This document shows positions 1 through 10,983 of a stretch of 60,000 bases of DNA, in pieces. A model generated the notes under the pieces. It was not told the origin of the DNA. It was given only the letters and a program-made list of their open reading frames with translations, and did no database searches. The stretch lies in contig NMRA01000010.1 in NCBI GenBank assembly GCA_002633005.1, positions 801,252 to 861,251 on the forward strand, read 5' to 3'. Position 1 is the first letter of the stretch. Each line of letters starts with the position of its first letter. A program made the position numbers and the translations under genes. This stretch comes from Phoronis australis. Taxonomy: Eukaryota > Phoronida > Phoronidae.

Positions 1-344
1 AGTTGAGGGGCACGGCCATGAAGAGTTGAGGGGCACGGCCATGAAGAGTTGAGGGGCACGGCCATGAAGAGTTGAGGGGCACGGCCATGAAGAGTTGAGG
101 GGCACGGCCATGAAGAGTTGAGGGGCACGGCCATGAAGAGTTGAGGGGCACGGCCATGAAGAGTTGAGGGGCACGGCCATGAAGAGTTGAGGGGCACGGC
201 CATGAAGAGTTGAGGGGCACGGCCATGAAGAGTTGAGGGGCACGGCCATGAAGAGTTGAGGGGCACGGCCATGAAGAGTTGAGGGGCACGGCCATGAAGA
301 GTTGAGGGGCACGGCCATGAAGAGTTGAGGGGCACGGCCATGAA
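1..344. repeat. 23-bp minisatellite, about 15 perfect copies
   Basis: The unit starts AGTTGAGGGG and ends CCATGAAG. It repeats head to tail every 23 bases from the first base of the window. I see no base differences between copies until the last unit loses its final G at 344. The array may continue to the left of the window. Because 23 is not a multiple of 3, it would not be a coding repeat. Perfect identity suggests recent expansion, or collapse and extension by the assembler. Confidence 0.97.
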
Positions 345-716
345 ATTCTTTCCACACCCTGATCTCCATGAATAAAACGTTGTAGAACATTTGAGTGAGC
401 GTCAGTTGAAACTAATAAAATCCAGTAGGACCACAATGACTACTTCCATTGAACCTTGTTTTAGTATAATCTGCGAAGAACTACGTTGAAAATCCTGTTC
501 AATAAATTATAATTCTTTGGCATTGTTTTCACTTTTTCCAGGTGTCAATAAAAACTGTTTTGAATGGTTGCCAAGAGACAATTTTACAAACATGATACAT
601 TCTTAGAACGACAATCTGCAGTTCTAAGAATTTTATTTCAATGACTGAGTACGAGGAGGATCTCCTAACACATCACTAATCACCCGCTTTAGTAAACTAC
701 AAGAACTATATACATA
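345..716. other. Non-coding stretch, nothing recognised
   Basis: AT-rich sequence between the minisatellite and the first MITE. Only short ORFs are present, and I see no motif that supports a gene. Confidence 0.6.
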
Positions 717-836
717 GGCGGATCCAGGGGGCTCAAGGGGGTCCGGACCCCCTTTTTCTCTTGATTTTAGTGATATCAAATCTAGAATTTTCAATTTTTT
801 CACTTGGACCCCCTTTTTAAAAATCCTGAATCCGCC
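717..836. mobile_element. MITE-like element with GGCGGATYCAGG inverted ends
   Basis: The left end reads GGCGGATCCAGG and continues into AAGGGGGTCC. The right end, on the reverse strand, reads GGCGGATTCAGG and continues into AAAAGGGGGTCC. The 120-bp element is AT-rich inside and has no coding capacity. Similar ends occur on the element at 22034-22178, so both probably belong to one non-autonomous DNA transposon family. I could not settle a target-site duplication. Confidence 0.65.
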
Positions 837-2069
837 CCCTGATATAGCCTCTTCTGGTCCGTAGCAAACACACTTTCTCTGCAGCAACTGGATTCTTTTG
901 AAGCCAGGATCAAAAGTTTTGTTTCACGTTACTAATGCATCTGAAACACGAAATTAATAACTTGAGGGGTATAAAACTGGCGTCGGCCTTGGAGCGAAAC
1001 TTGGAGGAGAAAAAAACGTGCGTTGACATGGAGATACGCTCATATTTGTTTCCTCCTACTAAAGCAAACCGTCCTACGCCAATGATGAACTCCAGTAGAA
1101 ATTCAAACTTCAACAGATTTGTAGACATGGCAAATCCTCACGGTTGAACCTACGGCTGTTCACACAAGCATACTAATCTTTTGTTTCGGTGTATTACATA
1201 TTTAAATTTCAGTTTGAATGATCCTCAATTGTATTTTAAGATAAAAATTCAGTAGTAATGGTACTGTACGAACTGTATATAATCTGTACAATCACTATAA
1301 TTTGGCAGTAATCTTTCTCGTATACATATTTCATTGAAGACACGACTTTGATCTGTTTTTACTAGTTTAATTTCAGTTCTTTCCAACTCTCTAATCTGTA
1401 CAATGAAAACGGTCGGGAGCGGAGTGACCGATTTCATTCCCAAGCCTTCAACTCACAGTTGACTGGCTGAAACACTAAAACAACCTTTACAGTAATAAAA
1501 TCAAAAATAAAGTGACCAAATTTTTTGAAAAACTATCACGAAACTTTTCATAAAGACCACTTACCGTTACAAATTTGGTCTCAATTTGTGATCTCTGGGC
1601 TTGTAAAAAACACGTTCACTAAGTTGGCTTTTTACGGCCAGTCTTTCCAAACCCAGAAAGCACATATCACCCGAGACCAGTTTTATAGAGGTACGGTAGT
1701 GCTTTCTTTAACAAATGACGGGTTTCATCAATTGAATAGACTGCAAATACCTGTATCCGAGGTAAAATCGAATTCATCTTCAATATTAGACACTTAAATG
1801 TATATGAATGTTGTTTCTGTAACAGGGTGGGAACATAGTAGCCAGTCTGTGAATAGACAGCTTTTTCTCTTTAAAACCGCTATAATACATACTCTTGTGT
1901 AAAAAACAACATGCTCACGAGTGTGTCCCTCCAAAGCAAACCCGTCTCATTCTTAACCTTTGCTTGAATTGAAACTGGTTGCAGTAAAACGCCTAAATTT
2001 CCCTCGACGGCTCAAATAGTGCTTCGGCGACTGCGGCTAACGTGTGGTAACAAGCAACGTATACGATCC
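837..2069. other. Non-coding stretch, only short ORFs
   Basis: The small ORFs here (for example 935-1147 plus and 1249-1443 minus) have no recognisable domain, no splice context I trust and no conserved pattern. I see nothing else supportable. Confidence 0.5.
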
Positions 2070-2373
2070 CCGAGGGTCACTCACACTGACAAGGTGCCCG
2101 CAGGCGGGTACCAAAAATTGTGTGTACTTTTTCAATACGTTTTGCGGGGCCCGCGCAGGGTCCAATAGGCCTCTAAATTTCCATTTCGTCCCCGCAAAAG
2201 GCCCACTGCATTGGCCTCAGACCCCCAAAATGCGCGCTGGCCTTCTTCCTACAGGAAAATCTACAACGCAAAAGAGGGTGGGAATTAGCAGACCTGGCAC
2301 CCTCAACAGGGGGTCTCTCAGCAATTTTTGTTACTCTCCTGCGAGCACCTTGTCAATATGAGTGACCCCCCGG
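2070..2373. mobile_element. MITE-like element with about 50-60-bp imperfect inverted ends
   Basis: The left arm contains GGGTCACTCACACTGACAAG followed by GTGCCCGCAGG and, further in, AAAAATTG. The reverse complement of the right arm contains GGGTCACTCATATTGACAAG followed by GTGCTCGCAGG and AAAAATTG. The arms match for roughly 50-60 bases with a few mismatches. The interior is GC-rich relative to its surroundings and non-coding. An ORF running across it (2044-2361) is a by-product of that GC-rich composition. Exact outer ends are uncertain by a few bases. Confidence 0.7.
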
Positions 2374-2839
2374 GATACGAGCTTGCTTTGGAAGACAACG
2401 AACCGTCAGTTCTCAATTCCGTGAACTATTTCTAACCTGTGGTACGGAACAAAATGAGACCGATTTTATGGCAATACGTAATCTAAAGCAGCAGCAGAAC
2501 GCGCAGTTAATCAGTGACATTGTTAGAGAGCCAATCAGTATTAACACTAAATAGGAAATTCTATTGTTGTTAGGTGGAAATATATTGCCTTTCACACTAA
2601 CGTCGACGTGGTGATACAAGACATCGTATTAAATGCCAAGGCAAACACAATTTCTTTTGTCTTAACCACGCTTTTGCGCTGTGTCTTTCCGGTAACAAGT
2701 TGCGTCATTTCTTGACGTCATTTGAATAAATTGTTATGAATATTGGTGAACTTCGTAAAGCCCCAAGAGCCAGTTTCATCAGTTTTTGTCTTAACTTAGA
2801 CCAAAGCAGGCTAACTTAAAACCAAAATGTCTTAGTCAG
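2374..2839. other. Non-coding stretch
   Basis: No supportable gene. It contains an isolated perfect CRE octamer TGACGTCA at 2713-2720 and CTTAAG-rich sequence leading into the next element. Confidence 0.5.
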
Positions 2840-3330
2840 GTTTCATGAAATTCTTAAGTCCAAACTTAAGACCGAAATCGCTCTAAGCAAACACAGAAAG
2901 TTAACCTACTACGGAGTAGACTTAGAGCTTGATTTGTGGTCTAATTGACCAAAACTTACGAATAACATCACTGTAAACTGCCTTGCCAGGGTCTTCGCAC
3001 GTAAATGGGATCCCAATTGTATCCAAAATATTGTAAATAAATCCCCATTCAAGGCCAAAATGATTCTTGAAGCTGCATTTCACACACCTGCTCGATTAGT
3101 TTTTTGAATTTGCAACAGATGGCGAAAGCGTAGTTTATGTGCTCATCTACTGTCAAATCTCGGCTGCTCAAGTTAAGACAAACGACCAAAAACGGACTTT
3201 GCATATATGAAACGGTCTTTCCTGAATTTTCATCTCCGGTATTAACTTAGCCCGTCTTTGGTATTAAATTACTTTAGATAAATTTTTGTTTGGTCTTCAA
3301 TTGTAAGTCTTAAGTTACCGTTCACGAAAC
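2840..3330. mobile_element. Possible MITE with GTTTCRTGAA...CTTAAG ends
   Basis: The left end carries GTTTCATGAAA followed shortly by CTTAAG. The reverse complement of the right end carries GTTTCGTGAAC followed by ACTTAAG. The arms then diverge quickly, so this call rests on short matches in the correct inverted arrangement. The interior has no coding capacity. Confidence 0.4.
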
Positions 3331-4428
3331 ATGCCCAACGCAGCGCCATTAGTTTGGTTCATGTCAAATTCAACGCCACTTATCACTTGTTACACATCTT
3401 TACGTGCATATGTTTTTTTCTTTTATTTTCACAAAAATCTGCGATGCAAATGATCGCCGACCTCCGTCTTGAAACACGTGAGCTTCAGGTACCACGTTAC
3501 TTCCAAGTTCACGTTGCCTTGCGCAAGTGTGTCTGATTTTAGAGTTCAGAAAAGTGGAAAACTCTGGTACTAGTTAACCTGAAAATTGCATAGATTAACA
3601 TTAATAATTGCCGGGGCCCAAGGCCGAATCTCATGTACAAATTTGTTTCACATAGCGTGTATTCGAAATATTTTGATTTCGAGACTCAGCGAGGAAGTCC
3701 GTTACATAATTAGTCAAGCTTTAAGTAAAGACGTCACAAGGTCGCCAAAAATAATTATAGGTTAACGTTTAGACTCAGTCGAAAGTAAGCATGAACGTCA
3801 AAGTGGAAGACGAAGGAAGACCGAAAACCAAATCGGCTGTCCGTAGCAAGATTCCGTGATCAGCAAGCTTCACAGGCTCATCTCGTGCGGCAGTTCAGCA
3901 CTCGATTTCGTTTCCTGTGACAATTATATAGAAGTTACTTATCCAATATGCTTCGACTGTTCTCGTCCTCTTCTATCAAACACTCAGGGGACTAATTCTT
4001 TTGTTACTTTTTTACACTGGCTTTAATTAGCACCACCGACGGTATTCGGCCATTATGCACTGCAGGACAAATCAATGCCCTCGTTCATCCAAGGGGAAAC
4101 GTGTCTGTGCCTTCTGAGAGGGCAATATTTCGAGGTGAGGGGAAAATTCTTCCTCCCTATCACCATAAATAGCACCCCACTCTGTTGCAAGTTCTCATAT
4201 GCTCTGCCTCGAGTAGACAAAACTACAGTGAGTTACAAGTGTTTCGAACCTCCTGGGCAATTTTCGGTCACTTGAGGGGAATTTTTGGACATGATGTGGG
4301 AAATTTCGCCTGAGTTTTCAATATTTTTCAAACTGGAATGGGACCGATATTCGGCCCCAAATTAGAGGGATTGAGGGCCCTGAAACAGCGCCTCCTATTC
4401 TACCGCGGATAACTGAGAACTAACTGAA
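3331..4428. other. Non-coding stretch
   Basis: Short ORFs only (3354-3536 and 4075-4275 plus). The 60-codon ORF at 3354 has a hydrophobic run but no start or splice context that supports a gene. Confidence 0.5.
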
Positions 4429-4592
4429 AGCCAACGTCGGGAATGGGTGGCATCTTATCAAATCAAAATGACACAGCGGATTTTGCTGTTATATAGCTTT
4501 GGTGAAAGCGAATAACTTCAAAAAGTATATCCGTCCCAACAATAACCATAAAAACGCGTTCTTCGGTTCTAAAACGACCATGTCTCTTTAAA
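4429..4592 (-). repeat. Copy of the GCCAACG-to-TTTAAA interspersed repeat
   Basis: In plus-strand reading it begins GCCAACGTCGGGAATG. It then contains GCGGATTTTGCTGTTATATA and GAATAACTTCAAAAAG and ends TGTCTCTTTAAA. The same ordered blocks occur at 45167-45325 and, with internal deletion, at 38265-38396 and 49471-49537. I assign minus strand because in the better copies the tRNA-like part lies beyond the GCCAACG end, reading on the opposite strand. Confidence 0.6.
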
Positions 4593-5689
4593 AACTTTCC
4601 GGCTAATTCCAATCATGTGCCTGTGGGGTACACGGTGTTAACCATTAATTAGAAATGGCAAATCAAAACAGACTTTTCACGCTAACAAACGAGGTGTTTT
4701 TCTTCATTTGCCTGTGGTATTTGAAATGAACACGTCAGAAACCCATAGTATTACTTCAAACGTTGGTCAAATTGCATATCCAAGAGTAAACATGCTAGTT
4801 TTGCATGGAGTTCTATCTCTGTTATAGTGAATTCTGTTTTATCGTTCATTCTATTGCGCTGCAAACCAACCAAGCGACAGGAAAGTCGCAGTGAAACGTA
4901 TACAACTTCATTTGATTTTGTTCCATTCTTTATGACAATCTCAATGTTTTGGCGATTACGGATACGCTAAAAATGACTTGAATTAATATCTACTGTTTCT
5001 CGGTTGGATGAGATACGTGAATAATGATGGATCTCGGAATATGCGATTTTATCGTTCAAGCCGTGAATGGACCAGTTTTTTTTCCGAATACATTCTACGG
5101 TCGTTATTGTCAAAATCTTTGCAAGTTGAACTTAATGGGATTTTATGAGCTTGCAGCGCGGCGTTCTTTCCATTTGGAGAATTGAACGTTTAATGTGTCA
5201 ACACACGAAGTCTTCAAACAGCTGACGGAATGCAATACGTGAAAGTAGTGTATTTTCTGCAGCAAAATAAATAACATTATCAAATCAAATGTTTTGCCAC
5301 GTGAGACTAGTTGGGGTTTACAAAAAGCGTCATTAGTGAGGATCCGTTGGGGCACTTTCGAAAGCACTAAAATGGCGTAGGAAAACGCGTTCTTCTAGTT
5401 GTTTGGAAATTTTTATTCTTAATTGAAACAAGAAAACATGAAATTACCATAGCTGCATCAATGGGGAGATTACGTGAACCATTGAAATAACCGTTTCACG
5501 TACGCAAAATTGGACTAGGATGAAATTGCTTAGGGGAGCGTGCGCATATTGGAAACGAGTTACGATTTGGAGCGATTTTGAGTAGTGTCAACTACATGTC
5601 GTCGGAAGCTTGTAAGTCAATTTAATTAAGAAACCTTCTTTTGATGACGTAATTTAGAACTCAACCGTTAGCTAAATGGGCGAATGCGT
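4593..5689. other. Non-coding stretch
   Basis: AT-rich and without recognisable exons or element ends. The largest ORF (5143-5367 minus) looks random. Confidence 0.5.
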
Positions 5690-6010
5690 AAACGCTACGC
5701 ACCTAAATTTCGTGTGTAAATTAATTCTTAGCCGCTTACAATAACCTTTTACGACGTAAATTAATTATTTACGGCGCAAACTAACTTTTAGCGGCCTAAA
5801 TTTACGCAAATGAATAATTAATTTACATTTTTTCGACCAATAATAAAAGCAAAAAATTTACGGCCTACAAAATTAGTGTACGTCGTAAAAATTAATTACT
5901 GCCGTTAATAATTAGTTACCGTCTTTAGTGATCAACCTACTCCGTAAGTAATTAATTTACCCCGTAAACAATAATTAATTTACTCTCGTAATTTACTTGG
6001 GTAACGTTCA
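5690..6010. repeat. Degenerate TTAATTA / TTTACG-type repeat tract
   Basis: About 300 bases are built from loose variants of a motif combining TTAATTA or AATTAAT with TTTACG/CGTAAA, repeated every 20-35 bases. Spacing and bases vary, so this is an old or imperfect tandem array rather than a clean satellite. Confidence 0.6.
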
Positions 6011-6630
6011 CCCATTTGGCCAACAACAAAAACAAATTCCTGTTACCATGCACTGATTTGTATAGTAACTGGTAGTTAATACAAGTCTTTCAACCAATAC
6101 CATTACCATTCCCTTTGTTGTAATATAACTACGGCTGAGGTTCAGGCTATCCGAGTAACAAGGCGTGGATGAGCAGCAGCGAAGAGTTCATTGATCGTGT
6201 TTACGTGTGCCAGAGCCGTGCTTTTGGTATGCGTAGGTTGTGTTTTGTGAGTGCGGCACGGGTTTGTGACACAGTGAAGAGTTTACAAGTCCGTGAGCCC
6301 TGTTTATGAATGAGGAGCTGCGGTCATAACCGTGAAAGCACGATGTAGTTCGAGTACCCGGAAGACGAATGAAAAATCATGGACGTACCTGAATGCACCT
6401 CATTTGCCAGTAGATAGCCTATCATCGCAGCCAAAACACATTACATTACGCAAGTGGCGGTATTTAATAGTACCCATGTAATTGTATCTTACATGTGTAC
6501 TCTCGACATGTTAACACGACGTTAGTGCTCAAGCGTGGGATAACCAATGCTTGCGGAGCACACCTCTGATCGCTGTGGTAACATAGGTATTTTTCGCGTT
6601 ACGGTCAATAGTGCAAATCAGAGGTTTTAT
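6011..6630. other. Non-coding stretch
   Basis: No supportable gene, element end or regulatory site was seen here. Confidence 0.45.
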
Positions 6631-6693
6631 GATAAATAGAGTATGTATAACGGTAAATAGGGTATGTATAATGGTTAATAGAGTATGTATAAA
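6631..6693. repeat. Three imperfect copies of a unit about 22 bp long
   Basis: Three adjacent copies of a unit with the pattern (G)NTAAATAGNGTATGTATAA follow one another with one to three differences each. Confidence 0.8.
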
Positions 6694-8827
6694 CAAGGCT
6701 ACTGAGGTAATTTATCCAATGTTAGACACGCGTTCTCTCCGACCACAGGGCTGACGTAAGTACATGTATTTTGAAAAGGATCCAGTTTGAGCAATAGACC
6801 TTCGCCACAGTCCACTTCCATCAAATAATCCAACCCAAAATCCTACAACTTGTTCACAATACCAGGTAAATCCTTCAACATGGTCTTATTTTATTGGAGA
6901 CGACGAGGAGAGAGTTCAAAGTTTGCGGCGAAAATCCTCTGCATACGATGAGTTTCAACAGTTCGAATACACAATCACAGTGTTGTGGTCCGGCTCCATT
7001 TAAAATTAGGTCGAATTTCCCAGTGTTAACAGTCCTTGATAAATTGAGGTTTCAACCGAACTAGCATTATAGCTCGCAAAATTTCGTGCGAAAGAATTTT
7101 CAAGAAAGTAACTGCTACTACTTTTAATTCTTTCATTTCATGTCTGTATTTTTATTTACAAAAAGTTGTACGACGTTTTCGACGAAATTTTGTCGGTTGC
7201 CTTTTTGTACTGACATATAACGCCGAAGTGTGGCGACTCACTCAAGCATTTTAAGTGGTGTTTGCTACATTTTTAGGCGTTCATTCTGCCATGGCACTAA
7301 GGTCAAAAAAGTGTCCAGACTATCCATTCAAGTTAAAATTTGGCTCCCTCATTCTGCTTCCAACTTTAGAGTCCTGTTACAAAGTTTGTGGAAATGCCGC
7401 GTGACAAAGATACTCAGCTCGTTGCCTTTTGAGATCGGAGTATACTCCGACTTAACTTTGAAAGGCCCAAGGCGCTCGCACCCCAGCAAAGTAAAACTGG
7501 CATACCAATTTTAGGGCCTAGGTAGGCGTTTTCCTTCAAAAGTCGTGATGGCTCCCCCTTACCTTACGGCAACCTATAAACGCCAGTGGTTACTGTGACA
7601 AGAACGCTGACAAGAATGTCTCAAAGGTGTTCAGGGTCTCTACCCTCTTCCTCCCTGCATGGTTGCTGTAGTCGCGATGTTTTTTCAGGAGCACAGCTTT
7701 GGCCATTTTCCTAAATTCGCGCCTGGTTTCCCTAAAATGCAATAGCATGCCAATGTCTGGCTTTTTCTTCCATCTCATTTGAGCTGTTACACTGTTATTT
7801 ACGTGTGATTAGGAATGGCTTTTGTTATTTTAGTCATCGATAGATAAACATCTACGTAAATGTTCGTCGGAAAGATACAGATTACAGATGAGTTGTTTAC
7901 AGTCTATAACTATTCCACCTGGTGTTTCAACCGCTTAATTAAAAGGTGTAAATAGCCCCTACGGGTCACCTTTTCAAGCAGATATTGGGGAATAGTTGTA
8001 ATTGGTAACGATACCTAGTCCAAAGAGCAATTATTTTTTTCTCTGCCTGCTATAATTGGGTTTGAGGCGTAAGTTATACGAGATCTCGTTCATTAGAAGG
8101 ATGATAAGAGGAATTTATCTGTTAAAGACGTGTCGGAGGACGCCCGGGAGCTTGTATCTTCACGTTGAAAATTGCAACCGCTTTGACGTTTCCGTAATAA
8201 TAGATGGTCTTTATCAGCGCAGGCTAGTGACGACATGTGATTTATCCACGGAAATAAGAAAATTGAAATCACTTGTTTTCACGGAGTGTTGCCAATGCCA
8301 GAAAAAAAAACGCGTAAATATTTGTGCGTAACCTCTGAGACGTCTAGTTGATGCTGTTCATGACTAGGAATCCGTCGACCTTCTGCTTGACCTCTGATGC
8401 CTTGGAGTAACTGATGACCAACCTTGAATGTTGTCAGTCCATACCAAAACTAGATTTTGGACAAATACGACATCACTGACATTTTTGTTGACTGTCACCG
8501 TCCGTATACAGCTTATGTTCTCATGAATTTTATAATCCATTATATCTTTTCGGCATTTAAGGCCATTGAGAGGAATTAGTTGTGGTTAATTTCGACGATT
8601 TACAAGTGTTTAGGCGTGTTTCTAATATTCTTGAAATTACTTGTTGATATAAACAAGATAATGAAAAATTTCTTAAGAGTTAAAGGAGACTCCGTTCCGT
8701 AGACCCAAAAACACCCGCGCAGCACGTGCGACGAGATATTTTCGCTTATGAAACGGAAAAAGTGAACTCTGTCTCACAATTCAACATCCCAACCTCACCG
8801 ACCAATCGCTTCAACGGCCGCCGTTTT
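6694..8827. other. Non-coding stretch
   Basis: ORFs of up to 94 codons (7230-7514 plus, 8056-8331 plus) show no family resemblance that I can name. No repeat structure was recognised. Confidence 0.5.
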
Positions 8828-8901
8828 GCTACGGTAAGCTAGTTAGAGGAGGTGCCCGCCTTCTTTACTGGAGCTCGTGGATTCGAGTCCCACTGGGCCA
8901 C
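8828..8901 (+). repeat. tRNA-derived SINE head
   Basis: The segment has a tRNA-like order: a degenerate A-box region (TAAGCTAGTTAGAGG), then GTGCCCGCCTTCTTTACTGG, then a near-perfect B box (GGATTCGAGTCCC). The ends do not pair into an acceptor stem, so a functional tRNA gene is unlikely. A pol III-promoted SINE head is the better explanation. The body downstream (to about 8970) is not recognised. Confidence 0.6.
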
Positions 8902-10730
8902 ATTGCAAGACCCTTGAGTCAGGTATTTAGCTCCTCAGCTCGGTTTTAACTATATATTAATAAAGCACAAAAATACTACAACGTGTACCAGACCGCCTGC
9001 AATTATTATTTTTATATAGTAAGGTATCCGATCATACTCGCGAAACACTCGCCTTTCACTCGCGTGATTTTGTGTGATCTTGCTTTTTAGCGATGTTCTT
9101 GGTTCTATGGTACCTTGCGTAGTGTTCGTAGAGAAACAAACCTACCTATTTCATCACCTAAACAGACACGACACTTGGGTTTCTGTGAATAAATGAGTGC
9201 ATTCTCCAAGATATTCGTTGAAAAAAAACGATAACCGGAAGCATGCCAAAACCAATAACTGAGAATTGAAACAAGAGTGGACAAAATAGAAAGTAATTTT
9301 TCATCTCTAAATGTTACCTTGTTGTTATTTCCTTGTCTTCGAAATGAAAGTATAATGTCGCGCCGATATTAGTGCAACATAAATATTTTCATTAAATGAT
9401 GTCTTTGGAATTACATAACCCATGTTATCTCTCACGAAGCATCTCTTAAGTAATAAGACTTACAGGATACATCTTGTCATTTTGCCAACGTTCACCATTT
9501 TATGTCAGTCAAAACGCGGCATACCTCAAGCGACGCACGATCATTACTTATGAGGAGATTTCTGCTCGTTACTTGAAAAACTTTATTCCTACATCCTGTG
9601 GCTGGTGTAACAAGCTGAAGTGAATTAAGAAATGAAATCGCGGCATATTTAACAAAATCTGCCCCAAGGAATGACTGATACTTGAATATACATGAGAATT
9701 TCAGTAATTTTTTTAGATATATCGACATTGTTATGTTTGCCCTATTCTTCACACCCGTTGGCACTTAAGGGCTCTCTATATGGGTATAACACGTGGGAGA
9801 GATTATTCAAAAATGCATTTTTCTTCAGGAAGCACCACCCACTGTGCAAACAGTTAGCTCAAACAAATTATAAGCCATCTAAAATAGCGTATTTTGCTTG
9901 CAGACATTTCACGTTCAATGAACAAGCTGGATTACCATTGTGAGACCGTTTTACGTCCACTTATTGTCGAGAACTGTGTATTGTTACTCTGCGCGTGTAA
10001 GCGCAGAGTACTGTTGTTCCTGGGTTTTCTTCAATTTTATTCTTATTTGTATTTATTAGGCCAGAGAAAAAGCTATAAAATGTCGATTAGTACGTTTTTC
10101 GCCCGCCTCTTCCGTCTCAAACGTGAGCATATTGAATCGAGAATGGTCAGCATTCATTTGCGTGGTGTGTCCTTGTATTTATAGGCTGGAAAAGTGCTGT
10201 GGAGGTGGATTTGTGTAATCACTCCAACATCAGTACTGTGTGCGTATAGACCAGTACAATGCTGGTACCATAGCAAAGACTAGATTGCTCCGGTCTATTC
10301 TGACACGTGATTGGTCACAGAAATGACGTTGAGTGCCTTAGCAACGAAGGGTAAAGATTGGTACGCTCATCCCAATAATTCTCTTTTACTTTACTTTCCT
10401 TGGAGATGTACGCGCGAGGTAACGGCAACATATTTATAATCTCACTAGCCACGTTCACTGCACTAGAGTTAGCTCATAACATGGACACAGAACGTCCATG
10501 ATTCGTATTAAATGGTCAGCTCCGATGCGAAACCTATCACGCAGTCAACTCACGCGACCTTCCAAATAAGGAAGTCAATACAGTCAGGCAATTTGACTGT
10601 ATTTCCGGCTTGCACGAAGCCCGCTGCGCGCTGGGGGCTCTGGTACGAGGCTCCGTGCTGTTTCCTTTTACGCTAAGAGGGTTGACCTGTTGTTTAGCGG
10701 CAACTGATATTCAAATATTCAAAGTTGTTG
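8902..10730. other. Non-coding stretch with one short perfect hairpin
   Basis: No gene supported. At 9985-10010 there is a perfect 10-bp inverted repeat, TACTCTGCGC and GCGCAGAGTA, around a 6-base loop. Overlapping ORFs at 9692-10184 are unremarkable. Confidence 0.5.
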
Positions 10731-10983
10731 CATGCGCACCCAGCCTTCAATTTGGGGGGGGGCTCGAATTCTTGACGTCGTGGACCTTATCCTAACAAAA
10801 ACAGCGGGCGGAGTAAAAAAAAAGACGGGAGCACCACTGGGAAGTGCGCGTTCGCGCTTACTTAGTGGTCTTTTGTCCAGTTACCTCGGACATTTTGTCG
10901 CTCGGGGGCGGACCTTTTTTACCTACTTCGCCAAATGGGAGAGCTCGTTCGAGCCCCCCGAGCCCCCCCTGGGTGCGCGCATA
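10731..10983. mobile_element. Inverted-repeat element with CATGCGCACCCAG / G-tract ends
   Basis: The left end is CATGCGCACCCAG, then a G9 tract and GCTCGAA. The right end, reverse-complemented, is ATGCGCGCACCCAG, then G tracts and GCTCGAA. The order of terminal motif, G tract and GCTCGAA is therefore mirrored at both ends of a 253-bp segment. The same left end recurs at 43658-43688 directly against an assembly gap. No coding capacity is visible. Confidence 0.6.

Noticed and set aside
1-344. CRISPR-like array of regular repeats
   Set aside because: Units are contiguous with no spacers, and the DNA is clearly from an animal nuclear genome.
8828-8901. Functional tRNA genes at 8.8, 27.8, 28.2 and 49.4 kb
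   Set aside because: B boxes are good but acceptor stems do not pair and A boxes are degraded; SINE heads fit better.
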